NCBI RefSeq assembly: GCF_047495875.1
Contig: NC_092480.1
Coordinates: 4,836,001 to 4,900,000, forward strand
Source of the DNA: Pithys albifrons albifrons
Lineage: Eukaryota; Chordata; Aves; Passeriformes; Thamnophilidae
Length of the DNA: 64,000 bases
Direction: 5' to 3'
Position 1 is the stretch's first letter. Each line of letters begins with the position of its first letter. The translations under genes and the position numbers were made by a program. The notes below the pieces were generated by a model. That model was given only the letters and a program-made list of their open reading frames with translations. It did not search any database and was not told where the DNA came from. This document shows positions 42,611 through 53,343 of this stretch, in pieces.

Positions 42611-43385
42611 AGAAGGGAGTGAGTGATCCCACCAGGAAGGATATTTTCCTGTTGTTACTTCGCTGATGGGGAAACTGAGGCAGGAAACTGCCCTTCCCTG
42701 TGCCCTGTGATTCCTGCCTGCTCCTCCTCTCCCGAGATGCTCTGGAGATGCTGCATCCCAATAACTCCTTGTTTTTCTGCTGCATGCCCAGTAATTTTTA
42801 GCACCCTGGCAGGGATGAAGCACAAGGTTTGTGGGGAGAGGTGACATCTGTCATGGGAGCACCTGAGGCAGGTGGAAAAGCAGCTTTTTTTGCTGGAAAT
42901 CCAGATCTGAGCGAGCTGTGATGAAGGGAAGCTGCTTTTGTCCACCTTCTCTGGCCTAATAAAACCTCACTCCCACTAACTTTTCAAAACCAAGCAAGAA
43001 GCAAAGAGCTCTCAGCCCCCACCTCCTGTGAGCAAACAGCCACAAAACCCCTTGGGATTTGCAAATAAGTCCATGATTTCCCAGAAACCTCACAAGCAAG
43101 AAACCATTACCAGCCCTCCAACAACAGGGTGACCTGAAATCCCTACTTGGATTCAAGCAAAATGCTCAAAAGTCATTATTTTTGGAGAGGGTAGAGTCAA
43201 TTTTTTGAATTCCCAAGAGAAAGGGAGTTGTTTCGGAAGCAACAGGTGCTTTCTTGTCATTACCGAAGCCAAAATAATGACCAAGGTGCCCTGAACGCAG
43301 CTCAGCATTCCCAGGATGAGGAGGAGGAGGAAGGGAAGAAGGCTGAAGAGAGCTGGTTTTGTGGTTTAGTTGGGTTTAAAAAAGA
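42611..43385. other. Unique sequence, nothing firm
   Basis: No gene recognised. GATGGGGAAACTGAGGCAGG at 42665-42684 is a good match to the MIR SINE core and may be a relic. A GAGGAGGAGGAGG run lies at 43317. Confidence 0.4.
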
Positions 43386-43600
43386 AAAAAAAAATCACTA
43401 TAATTTAAAGGCCAAAGCGCTAACGAGAGCACAAGGGCAAGAGGCGACAAATGCCTCGGTGAAAAATACAAAATTACCATTTTAATGGATGAGTGTTGAC
43501 TCCCTGGCTCTCCCCGGGGAGGCCTGTTTGATTTCCTCAGCTTGTTAGCACAAGGATTTGACACAAGCGATTAATGCTGAGTTCATTAAGGGGGGGGGGA
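43386..43600. other. Candidate CNE
   Basis: Unique sequence with ATCACTATAATTTAAAGGCC, AAGCGCTAACGAGAGC, AATTACCATTTTAATGG, AAGCGATTAATGCTGAGTTC. CpGs and homeodomain-like ATTAATG/CATTTTAATGG cores persist. A G run (nine G) at 43591-43599 ends the block. Confidence 0.42.
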
Positions 43601-45689
43601 GTCCTTTTTGCTTCTCCACTGGATTCAGCACAGGCAAAACACAGCAGGGAAGGCACAGGGATCGGTGGGAAGGAGCTGCTGCCCCTGAGGGTGCAGAGGA
43701 TGGGAGCAGCTCAGCACAGCAGTGCCCAACAGCATCAGTCCCCGAAATGCTGCTTATTGTAGGCCTCAAGATGCAGATCTCTGCCCTCAGCATCCTCACA
43801 CACCAAAGGGAAGAATTACTCCCCTTTAGACCCTCCATCATCCCAACAGTTACCAGCTTTGATCCCAAAGCCTGAAAATAATCAACCACCGTGTTCCCTG
43901 GCAAGCTCCCAGCTCTGGAGAGGGGAGAAACCAAAGCAGAGCCCTGGGAAGAGCTGCCCTTGCCCGCGGGCACCTGGAGCATCACTGGCAGAAGGCACTG
44001 TTGGAGCAGAGTCACCAGCTGCAGGAACACACATCTGGCCCTCGGCAGAGGGGCGAGGTGGGCACTGTGCCCACGGCTCTGCCATCCCAGAGGGCATGGG
44101 CTGCATCCAGCCCTGCTCTGCCCACAGGCACTCCGAGCACCAGCTGCTGTCCCCAGCCATGAGCATCTGTCCAAAGGGGAAAATCAGCATCATCCTTTAG
44201 AAGGAAGGCAGAGCAGTGCCATCCAGACCCAGATCCTGTGCCAGATCTGTGCCACGGCTCAGGGAATAGCTCCATCTGACACTGCAAGGTCAGCTCCTGT
44301 ATCCTCCCCCAGTTCCAGGAGCTTCCCACTGGCCACAGCACCTTGAATTTGGAGTTTCCTACCCAGGGAAAGATCCCTCTGGCACAGCTGGGAGATTTCA
44401 GAGCCTTTGGAGAGAAAGAAGGAGCGAGCAGGGATCAAACCCCCTGTCCAGGGGGACACTTGGAGGAGCCAGGGCTGCCTGCCCTGAGCCAGCAGCTTTC
44501 CCCTTCCTTCAGATAAAGTCCCTGCTCAGCAGGAGCAGTTTGTTTGGGCTTTTTTTGTCGAGGAAGCACAAGCAGAGGTGGGAGGTTAAGTCCACTCTGC
44601 TGCTCTTTGCTGGCTCCCCGGCCTATTTGGCAGATGAATTCCTGCACAACAGGCAGCATTGAGGGATGAATGCAGCTGCTGCTGGCTGGGCTCTGTCCTC
44701 TCCCCCGAGCTCAACACAAGGCTGGGGATGTGCAGAAACACAGCATCCCTTTCCTGCAGCTCCCCACCCACCACTGATGCTCCCACAATCCATCCAAGGG
44801 ATGTGAACCCACCGTTATCCAGCTCTGCACCAGAGAGGAGCAGCAAGGCAGTGATGAGAGGGAAGTGATTGCAACTAAAGAAGATTGATTCTATATTTTT
44901 TCTTTTAAAATTAAAGCCCCGCCTCCATTTCCCTTCAGCTGCTTCCCTTTAATCCTCTCTCCTCAGGGCTTTTTGCTCCCCAAGAAGGGGGTTGTGGTTT
45001 GATATCCTGGAGAAGCTGGGAAGGCGCTTCCCAGTCACAGCTGTGTCCTTTCACATCAGCTCATGTCATTGGGCCATTACCAAACTATGATGAGCATCCT
45101 GAAGATTTTTTTCCCCCTGTATTCCCCAGACACCCATAGATCTCTCTGGATGCTCAGAAGGGGCATGAAGACATCATCAGCTACAGCAATTCCTGGTTGC
45201 TCTCCGGGGTGGAAAGGCTTTTATTTTTGACAGGCAATTAGCTTTGTGCTGCACTCTGCATTTTGCAGCACGGTGCTGGTTTGGGCCTGGGGACAGTTGC
45301 CAGCTGGGGTTAAGTCACAACAAGCATGTGATGGATGTGGGATGTACCAGCAACATCCTCACCTCCCAAACCAGCCCTGCTCTGCTGGTTTGGAATCCAT
45401 TCCACTGGGGAAAGCTCCTCTCTGCAAGGCTCTGTGTCCTCCTTCAGGGCTGGCAGCATGAGGAGAGGGGCTGGGACATCCCTCACCTGATACCTGGGCA
45501 CAGCACAGATGCCCAGAGGAGGCAGAGGAGTGAGCCTCTGGCAGAGCTTCCATGATCCCATCACTAATGGGAAAAGTCAGGATGGAAAGGGACAAGTGGT
45601 CAAACATCACACATCAAACATCACATTCTGCACCAGGGACATGGACTGCACTGGGAGCCAGGCTGGGTACAGATGCACAAACCAACTCT
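43601..45689. other. Unique GC-moderate sequence, no gene recognised
   Basis: Holds a 209-codon minus-strand frame (43545-44174) and several of about 100-150 codons in other frames of the same interval, none with a recognisable domain. Overlap of open frames in all phases is a GC effect. No repeats recognised. Confidence 0.45.
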
Positions 45690-45800
45690 GTGCAACCTGG
45701 TCTAGTGCAAGGTGTCCCTGTCCTGACAGGGTGGTTGGAATGAGATGATTTTTGATGTCACTTCCAACCCAAACCACTCTGGGATTCTGTGAAACACTCA
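45690..45800 (+). mobile_element. CR1 LINE 3' fragment
   Basis: Short sense-oriented copy: GTGCAACCTGGTCTAGTGC, AAGGTGTCCCTGTCCTG, TTGGAATGAGATGATTTTTG, CACTTCCAACCCAAACCAC, GGGATTCTGTGAAAC tail. Confidence 0.9.
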
Positions 45801-47835
45801 CTTCACCCTCAGCTCTGCACAAAACACGTGAATAAACTCCGTGCACAAGCTCTCCTCAACCCAGAGCTCACCAGGAGCTCGGATTGGAGCAGACTGATAT
45901 CCCCAGCCAAGCTCCAAGGGGCAGATCCAGGCTGGCAGAGTGAGCTGGATGCAGGAAACCCCCGATGACAAACAGCATCAGCACCACGACACCAATTAGC
46001 TGCTCTGAGAGGTTAAGACAATGCAAGCCCCGTCCCTGCCAGACAGAAGATGCCAAGGGAACGTGCTCTGAAAGGTTTGGCCTCCTTAACATCTCTCCAA
46101 AGTAATTCCACTTGTAACTCATAAAGCTTCCCCAGCCGACTGCGCGGGGCCTGCCAGCTCCTGGATGAGACAGACATTTGTGTGAGATACACAAAGCCAT
46201 TTAGCTGTTCAAAAGCTATCAGCACTTACATGCAAGGTTGAAGCAGGACAGATTCTGCTGCATTCAGGGCATCAAAGGGGATTATCCGGGAAATGATAAC
46301 AGATTTTAATTTAGATCCTCCAAGATGGGTATTGGGGCTGGGCAGGGAGAGGTAGAGGAGGAAAGGGGGGGACATTGGAGGGCAGGGTGGGGGAGAAAAG
46401 GAAAATAAATAAGCAAGGGGAGATTGCTGATTGCAAAAGTTGCTTCCAGTCACTTCCCACACCGACCACGTCGCCATCCCTCCTCCTGCCCACACTCCTT
46501 CCCCCCTGACCCTTCACAATTCCAAGGGGAACACTGACCTGCAGCCCCCCACCCCAACCAAACATTGCCATTTCTCCTGGGCACAGCCTCCATTCCAACT
46601 CAGGGATCTCCTTTCCAGGCAGGAGAGGGAGCGGCTGCCCATCCGACTGTGACTCCGGATATCAGACAGTCTATCAACGGCTTCTGGGTACATTAAGTTC
46701 TCCTCTGCAGCGAGATCTCAATATTCCTGTCGTCCCAGCCTGATTTTTCATGCAGATTTAAAGAGCTTTACACAATGAACACCTCTGCATCTCAGACACG
46801 CTTCGGTTTATGTATTTTAAGTTATGTAATTTCAGAGGCAGGGTCTGAGCCTTTCCACACAAGGGAAGGATGGATGAAGGTATCTCCAGGCACGATCAGA
46901 GCTCCTTTTTGGAGATGCTGGAGGCCCTGCTCAATTTTGAACACTCCCCCAAAATCAAAACGTTTCATTAAAACCATAAAACCAGCAGCTTTGTCTTTGA
47001 AATTGCTGTAATTGAAGATCCATGGCAAACCCTTCCAGACTGAGGAATAGTTTTAAGTCAATCCCAACCCTTGTTTTGTTTTTAGAAGCAGCTCTTGCCT
47101 CCTGTCCTCTCTTGCCACATGGCTTCTGTGCAGGTTTTGCCTTTCTATTTCCGACAGTCCCAGATGGGATCTATGAATAAAACTGAAGAGGAGCTGGAGA
47201 TTGGCTCCGAGTCATTAACGCAGCAAATATAGACTGTGCTCAAGATCTCAGGCATGGAGGGAGGGGGAGAGAAGCTTCCACCTCTCCTCTGGAGGAGGGA
47301 TCCAGGCTAATGTGGAATGACACATCCCTGTCGACACAAGCAGAGCAGAGGGGAGACTTCTTGCCTTTTAGCCCCCAGATAAAATCAGCAGGTTTAGAAA
47401 ATGCTCCTGGCTATGCACGACACAACTTTCCTACACAAAATGCCCATCTCTTGGAGAAAAAACCCAAATATCCCAAACTGGATAGGCAATATCTTTTGCA
47501 TGTGGAAAAGTGGGGGTTTTTTTCCATGGAGTTCTGTAGGATGCAACACAAGTTCACCCTCTGGTTTGACATGGTCTGCCCAGAGACCTCTGCATCCCAC
47601 CAATCCACAAAAAACCCACTCACCAACTTATCCAAGAGGATAACTCAGAGCTATATTCAATTCTATTGATCAAAATCCTGGCATTTTGTCAAGAAAAACT
47701 TCTTGGCACAATTTCTCACCCCTCTCTGCATCAATGGGCCTGGGGGGATTAGGAGAAGAGTCAAGCCCAAGAAATGCACTCGGCATCCCCCAAATACCTC
47801 CAAATGCTCCACCTTCCCAAGCCAACCTGCAGGAC
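45801..47835. other. Unique sequence with CNE candidates near 46200 and 46650
   Basis: No gene recognised. Positions 46200-46325 (ATTATCCGGGAAATGATAAC, GATTTTAATTTAGATCC) and 46645-46840 (GACTCCGGATATCAGACAG, TCTATCAACGGCTTCTGG, TTTTAAGTTATGTAATTTC) look like non-coding elements with retained CpGs. Positions 47395-47530 are A/T-moderate without features. Confidence 0.4.
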
Positions 47836-47982
47836 CCTGAGATCAGCTCAGTTGGTTAAAACTTGGCTGTAATAACACCAAGGTCATGGGTTCAATCCCC
47901 TGTGTGGGCCATTGACTGAAGAGTTGGACTTGATGGTCCTTGTGGGTCCCTTCCAGCTCAGAATAGTCTGGGATTCTGTGAC
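47836..47982 (+). mobile_element. tRNA-Ile-derived SINE with CR1-like tail (TguSINE1-like)
   Basis: Positions 47836-47911 align to tRNA-Ile(AAT): a Pol III A box around AGCTCAGTTGGTTA, an anticodon-loop AAT at 47871-47873, and B box GGTTCAATCCC. The CR1-type tail follows (GAAGAGTTGGACTTGATGG, TGGGTCCCTTCCAGCTCAG, GGGATTCTGTGA). The acceptor stem no longer pairs, so it is not a working tRNA gene. Head and tail match the zebra finch SINE architecture, where CR1 enzymes are thought to supply mobility. Confidence 0.92.
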
Positions 47983-48520
47983 AGATCTGCCAGCACGGCC
48001 TGTGCATGGACTCAGGTTTATAAAATGACTGCAAAGCACCCAAGTGTGATGACCTGGCTGTCACCAGCCCCACCAACACAACCTGGAGACAGGACAGTCC
48101 CTCTGCATCCAGGCCATCGAGGTTGAGCTGATGTCCAGGTCAACATCACGAGACCTTCACCTAATGAGAACCCCTGAAAACCACCCAAACCCACAGCAGA
48201 ACCTCCCCACCCACCACAACCCGTGTGGTTCATGGAGGAAACCCCCCGTTCCCCACCCTGAGCAAACCCACCATCCATCCTCCCTTTCCCTTCTCGCCAA
48301 TTAAAGCAATAAATAAAGGTGCAGGAATCTCATTTCATTTTTAAGGCAAAAGGCACGAAAATGGAGAGTGAACAGCACTGCTGGGAGGCAACAGGGGCTG
48401 TAATTAAACCCTCCCCCTCTTTATGTTTTCCCTGTTGTTCTGAAGGCCTGACTAAAATGCCCTGAAAAAGCTTCCACCACAAAAGCAGGAGAAAGACCCC
48501 CCTTCCCCTCCCACTAAATG
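47983..48520. other. Unique sequence
   Basis: No gene recognised. AT-rich at 48295-48345 (CCAATTAAAGCAATAAATAA). Confidence 0.4.
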
Positions 48521-48800
48521 GAATGAAATGGATTTTTCAAATGTCATGCTAGTATCCACTTAATAATACATTTTCCTATAGACAGGACAATAATATATAT
48601 TTTAATCACTTTTCTACAGGCAAATAAACGGCATGGAAGCCTGGCCTTCACTGGCGCTTGGAAATTATGAATTTTTCAATAACCTTTTCTATTATTCATC
48701 CCGTGTTATTCCGTAACATTTCTATGTGAGGAATGTGCTTGCCAGACACTTTATGAATCTCTTCTTTTATTTATTAAACAGCAAGGTGTCTCCCTGAAAC
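48521..48800. other. Strong candidate CNE
   Basis: Unique AT-rich sequence: CCACTTAATAATACATTTTC, GGACAATAATATATATTTTA, GGCAAATAAACGGCATGG, GGAAATTATGAATTTTTCAA, CTATTATTCATCCCGTG, TTATGAATCTC, TTTTATTTATTAAACAGC. Forkhead-like AAATAAAC, repeated ATTA/TAAT cores and retained CpGs make it a good enhancer candidate. Confidence 0.5.
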
Positions 48801-48973
48801 CCCTCCTTCCTCCTCTGGAAAGATGTTGTCAGAGGTTGAGCAAGGCTTAGGACACATAATTACACCTTGGGCATTAATAATTCCACCTCCCAACAGAGTG
48901 GCCACGTGAGCAGCTCCTGGTTCAGCCCCAGGTGGGTTTGGGGCAGATGAAGAGGATAAAATGCAAAGTTTAG

Positions 48974-49154
48974 GGAATCATAGAATCATAGAGTCATAGA
49001 ATGGATTGGGTTGGAAAAGCCCTCCAAGATCATCAAGTCCAACCCTTGATCCAACCCCACTGTGATCACCAGCCCAGGGCATGGAGTGCCCTGGGCTGGT
49101 GATCACAGTGGGGTTGGATCAAGACATGGTGGATTCTCACTCAGTGCCACATCC
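48974..49154 (-). mobile_element. CR1 LINE 3' end carrying an internal palindrome
   Basis: Starts with three copies of the CR1 terminal octamer in reverse (AATCATAGAATCATAGAGTC) and GGATTGGGTTGGAAAAGCCC, then AACCCTTGATCCAACCCC. At 49087 normal order is interrupted by an inverted copy of the preceding 37 bases, after which CR1 sequence resumes (CTCAGTGCCACATCC) and ends where another CR1 begins at 49155. Confidence 0.9.
49045..49123. repeat. Perfect inverted repeat, 37-bp arms, 5-bp loop
   Basis: Left arm 49045-49081 and right arm 49087-49123 are exact reverse complements over 37 bases; the loop is TGGAG (49082-49086). Pairing stops sharply at 49044/49124. The left arm is ordinary CR1 sequence, so the right arm is the extra copy. 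Perfect identity implies recent origin or ongoing correction. It would extrude as a very stable hairpin. Confidence 0.97.
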
Positions 49155-49480
49155 ACAGAATCATAGAATGGATTGGGTTGGAAAAGCCCTCTGAGATCAT
49201 CAAGTCCAACCCTTGGTCCAACTCCAGTCCCTTTACCAGATCATGGCACTCAGTGCCACGGCCAAGCTCAGCTTAAAAACCTCCAGGGATGGGGAATCCA
49301 CCCCCTCTCTGGGCAGCCCATTCCAATCCCTGAGCACTCTCTCTGCAAAGAATTTCTTTCTGCTCTCCAACTTCAATTTCCCCTGGCAGAGCTTGAGCCC
49401 ATCGTGCCCCCTTGTCCTATTGCTGAGTGCCTGGGAGAAGAGACCAACCCCCAGCTGGCCAGAACTTCCCTTCAGGCAGG
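49155..49480 (-). mobile_element. Young CR1 LINE, 5'-truncated in ORF2
   Basis: Reverse oriented: ACAGAATCATAGAATGG, GGTTGGAAAAGCCCTCTGAG, ACCAGATCATGGCACTCAGT, CCACCCCCTCTCTGGGCAGC, AAGAATTTCTTTCTGCTCTC, ending at CTTCCCTTCAGGCAG. Carries the CCAGCTGGCCAGAACTTCCC variant shared with the copy at 58748. Sits right behind the older fragment at 48974 in the same orientation. Confidence 0.96.
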
Positions 49481-51370
49481 GAAGTCCTTTTTTTCACTGA
49501 TCCTCCCCCACCTCAGCAGACCATCCACGCTGCAGCTTTGCCAGGTGGGTGCACACCATGTGCAGCACGGGGAGGGATCAAACAGGGAGACACCACTTCC
49601 AACACCTAATACCAGCTTAATTATCTGATGATATCTGTGCCTTACGTCTCTGCACAAGGCAGGAACCTCAGCAGCTGAAGGCAAAGATCCTCTGATGCGG
49701 CCCAATTAGGAATAAAGATCCGACACTCCAGAGCTGGGTGGTTTATGTGCACAGCAGAAAAAAAAAAAACCAGCAGAGCAGACAAGGAAGCAGACCTGGA
49801 AATAATCTGAGAGCTGTGCTCATGGATACCCACGAGGTAATGGTTCAAAAGATTTATAATTTGGAGGCAATGACCTCGTGGGGGTAGAGTGGGGGGTGCT
49901 CTTCTTGCGGCAAGAGGGACCTTATTATTTTGCAAATGACATCTCCATCACAAGGCAGTGCTGAAATAGGATGAATAAATGATACATGGAGGAGCTTTAT
50001 GCAGATTCTTGGTGGAGAAAGAAAAGATATATAGAAAATAGATTTCTCATGGTGTCCCCCTTCCTGTCCCCGAGGTTCAGATCCCGGCATTGCTGGGGAA
50101 TTGAAAAAATAATAAATAAATAAGTCAAATAAGATGATGGACAAACACTGCCTGCAGCTCTGCACTTAAGAAAGAGGAAGAAGGAATTTTAAAATGTGAT
50201 GCTCGATCTACAAGCAGCTTTGGCAGCTGAAAGCAGGGGGAGCATCCCCAGGCACAACCCTGGTCTGGCATCTGGGGACCTCATCCCACACACGGAGAAC
50301 TGGAGTTCCTGGGGCTGGCCAGACTCAGATCCAAGCCCCAATTCCTCAGCATCTTTAATCAGATGATCCCTCCTGCCTGTCACAAGGACACAAGGAAGGA
50401 CATCACCTCAGTCCGTGGCCAGGAGCCTGTTTCATACCTGTTCAAATACTGATAACTCCTGCTCCACCTGCCTCAGGTGCCTGTGGGCTGACACTTGGCA
50501 AAGGCTTTCTCTGATAACTCCTTGTAATCAGGATGGGAAAACATCCCCACTGAACCCAGAAAGAAAAAAAAATAAAAAAGAACAGATTTTTTAAAAGCAA
50601 CAGAGAGAAAAGGTTGGTGACAGGGACTGTAATGGATTTTCTGGGGCGGGAAAGGCTTTTGGTACAACTTTTTGTTGTTGCAACAGTGGCTGGAAATAGA
50701 GGAATTGATTGCAGGGCAGGGATGCAGCTCAGCATGCCAAGCCCGGTGTGCCAGCAGGGAGAGCATGTCCCTGCTCCAGGGTCCTTGCTGGGCAGCCCCA
50801 AGGGAAAAAAAATCATCCTAATACTGTTAATGATATCATGGCAATGTGGGAAATCCACAGGCAGAGGCAGCATCCAACTGCAAGAAAAAAGCTCAAGGAA
50901 AATCAGGAAAACCTCTGGGAAATCCATTTTTTTCCATACCATCAATATGATGAGGAGACCCACAGAGAAACACCAGATCCTCAGGATGGCAAGGGCTGTT
51001 TCTGAGGCACAAACCCTGCAGTGTGAACTGAAGTGACTATGGGCACAGAGTGGCACCAGTTCCCAGTGCCCTCGTTAGCCAGAATTCTGATTTCATTCCT
51101 ATTTCATGCCCAGCACTGGTTATTTTTAAACCTTCACATCCAACCCAAGCAGAAAGCTCAGAAGATGGGAGGCTCCAGCCAGGCCAGGGAGAAGGAAGAT
51201 CCATGGAAAACAGCAGCAAGGAAAGGGTGAAGGAACAGGAGAGGAGAGAGCAAGGAGGGCTGGGACGTGATGCCATAAGAAAGGATGGGCACAGTAATCC
51301 CAGCGTTCAGTGTGGATGGTGAGCACTGGAACTGTACTAAGATATCCAGGAATCTGGCAGATTCCCACCA
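49481..51370. other. Unique sequence, no gene recognised
   Basis: Holds a 204-codon minus-strand frame (50442-51056) and a 140-codon + frame over the same interval, neither with a recognisable domain. AT-rich patches at 49845-49860, 49920-50040 and 50100-50140 (AATAATAAATAAATAAG) are weak element candidates. An A run occurs at 49760-49771. Confidence 0.42.
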
Positions 51371-51565
51371 CTGTGAGGGTGGGCAGGCCCTGGCACAGGT
51401 TGCCCAGAGAAGCTGTGGCACTGGAAGTGTCCAAACAGGTTGGATGGGGCTTGGAGCAACCTGGGCTAGTGGAAGGTGTCCCTGACCATGGCAGGGGGTG
51501 GGACTGGATGAGCTTTAAAGTCCTTTCCAACCCAACCCATCCTGTGATTGTATGGTCTGTGATCA
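51371..51565 (+). mobile_element. CR1 LINE 3' fragment
   Basis: Sense-oriented: CTGTGAGGGTGGGCAGGCCC, GGTTGCCCAGAGAAGCTGTG, GGTTGGATGGGGCTTGGAGC, CTAGTGGAAGGTGTCCCTG, GGCAGGGGGTGGGACTGG, TCCTTTCCAACCCAACCC and a short tail. About 195 bp with a small deletion near 51420. Confidence 0.94.
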
Positions 51566-52395
51566 GCGGGGTTGGGAGGAGGAAGTGATTCCTTAAGGAG
51601 GCATTTTCAGGTGGACAGAACAAGGAGTGGCTTGGAGACAAGAGGAGGAACCTCCTGAGATGGTGGGGTCACAACCCTCAGGCACCAGCATGGAAAGCTG
51701 ACCTGATTTTCCCAATCCCACAAGCATTTCTGGACACCTAAAACCAGATGGTCCCAGGTGCAATTCCCTCTGTAATTCTACCTGAATTACACACAGCTGA
51801 AGGCCACCCAAAATTGAGGTGTCCCAAATCCCAGTCCATTTGCTCCCAACCCCTTTGCTCTCCATCTTTTTCCTTGCCTTAAAGTTTCTGCCAACTGGGT
51901 CCAACCTGAGCTGGGGGAAAGCAAAGAGTTGTTGGTGAATCTCAGGACAAGTGGGAGCCTCCAGTAAAATGAAATGAAGGTACCAAACATGTTATAGTGG
52001 CCAACATCTCCAAAAAGATCTTGTGGATCTGGCTCCATGTGTAAAAGAAATGGAAAAATATTCCAATGTGCTCAACAAGTTGGTTGTTGAGTTCCTCAGA
52101 AATGCAGGAATTTGTCCAGCAATCCACGCTGAGCACTTTGGGAAACACAGACTGAATTAACCACTTGGAAAACAGTTTCCCAGTCCCTCTGAAGCTTTCC
52201 CCTGAAACGACAGCTCCAACTTTTTAATGGCACCCGGAGTGTTTTCAGCCTGGTTTCCTGAGGAAATGAGCCCCTCACACCGGCAGTGCCTGCCCAGCCA
52301 TTTCCTTCCCACATCCTCCACTGCTTTCTAAACCTTAGAACCCATTTCAATAAAATCTGATGGAAGGACACATTTATCACCAAGATACAAGTTTG
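51566..52395. other. Unique sequence, no gene recognised
   Basis: Open frames up to about 100 codons without domains. No repeat recognised. Confidence 0.42.
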
Positions 52396-52815
52396 GGGAA
52401 AATAGGGAACTAGTCAGATGAAAGATACTATTAATGCTTTTACCCAGAGAAAGGCAGGACTGTGAATTCAACTTCTTTTAAGCATCAGAAAATTGAGGAC
52501 GGGTTTGCTCTCGAGACACAGGCACAGGGATCCAGGAATAATTATTTCTGCTGCTCATGGAAATAGCTCTGTGTGTGTTTTTTATATGTATGAAATCAAC
52601 ACCAGAATATTTGCCTGGATAAACTAATCGAAATTGCTTGTTGGATGAGTTCACCGGCTATAAAACCCTGCAGTTACAAGGTATAATTACAGCAGCTTTT
52701 ATTTTCCTCAACAAAAAAAGTCTTCATTAAAACAGAGTTAAGGTTGTAAACAGATCATTAATTTATAACAACATTATCAGATGGGTTACAGTTATTAAAA
52801 GAGCACACACCGAAG
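52396..52815. other. Strong candidate CNE
   Basis: About 420 bp AT-rich unique block: GATACTATTAATGCTTTTAC, GGAATAATTATTTCTGCTGC, TTTTTTATATGTATGAAATC, ACTAATCGAAATTGCTTG, GGTATAATTACAGCAGC, CAGATCATTAATTTATAACA. Several ATTA-type cores, GATA/TTATC cores and scattered CpGs. One of the longest element-like stretches here. No open frame. Confidence 0.5.
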
Positions 52816-52961
52816 AGCCAGGAAAGTAAGGAATGAAGGTTAAAAAAGGCTGGAATTTGGCAAGCTGAGTTTCATAAATCCCAGCCCCAGCAGCAGCAGG
52901 GATATTGCAGCAAGGACACCTGGGGAGATCTGCATTATGGATGGGCTGGTGGGAGGCTGGA
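52816..52961. other. Unique spacer
   Basis: Short unique sequence before the CR1; no feature. Confidence 0.35.
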
Positions 52962-53191
52962 ATCACAGAATCAGAGAATGGATTGGGTGGGAAAAGACCT
53001 GCAAGATCATCAAGTCCAACCCTTGGTCCAACTCCCGTCCCTTTACCAGATCATGGCACTCAGTGCCACGGCCAAGCTCAGCTGAAAAACCTCCAGGGAT
53101 GGGGAATCCACCCCCTCTCTGGGCAGCCCATTCCAATGCCTGAGCACTCTCTCTGCAAAGAAGTTTTTTCTGCTCTCCAACTTCAGTTTCT
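52962..53191 (-). mobile_element. Young CR1 LINE 3' end
   Basis: Reverse oriented: AATCACAGAATCAGAGAATGG, GATTGGGTGGGAAAAGACC, AACCCTTGGTCCAACTCCC, ACCAGATCATGGCACTCAGT, CTGAAAAACCTCCAGGGATG, CCACCCCCTCTCTGGGCAGC, stopping near CAACTTCAGTTTCTGAG. About 230 bp. Slightly more diverged than the 49155 copy. Confidence 0.95.
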
Positions 53192-53255
53192 GAGATGCTC
53201 CCAGAGCGGACACGGTCACGGAGGTTCCCCGAAGGTCTCTGGAGATCTGGAGCTC
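53192..53255. other. Short unique spacer between two CR1 fragments
   Basis: CpG-containing 64-bp stretch between oppositely oriented CR1 copies; no feature. Confidence 0.3.
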
Positions 53256-53343
53256 TGGTCTAGTGGAAGGTGTCCCTGCCCACAGTGGAATGAGGTGGCT
53301 TTCAGGTCCCTTTCACACCAAACCATTATATGACTCTCTGATT
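53256..53343 (+). mobile_element. CR1 LINE 3' fragment
   Basis: Sense oriented and very short: GGTCTAGTGGAAGGTGTCCC, GGAATGAGGTGGCTTTCAGG, CCTTTCACACCAAACCATT, decayed tail (ATGACTCTCTGATTC). Head to head with the copy at 52962. Confidence 0.88.

Noticed and set aside
43545..44174. 209-codon minus-strand frame
   Set aside because: No recognisable domain, several other long frames overlap it in GC-rich sequence, and no splice or promoter context supports it.
47836..47911. Functional tRNA-Ile gene
   Set aside because: Acceptor stem pairing is lost and the sequence continues directly into a CR1-like tail, so it is the head of a SINE.
50442..51056. 204-codon minus-strand frame
   Set aside because: No domain; a hydrophobic Phe-rich part is a translation of A/T-rich sequence, and an overlapping + frame of 140 codons is also open.
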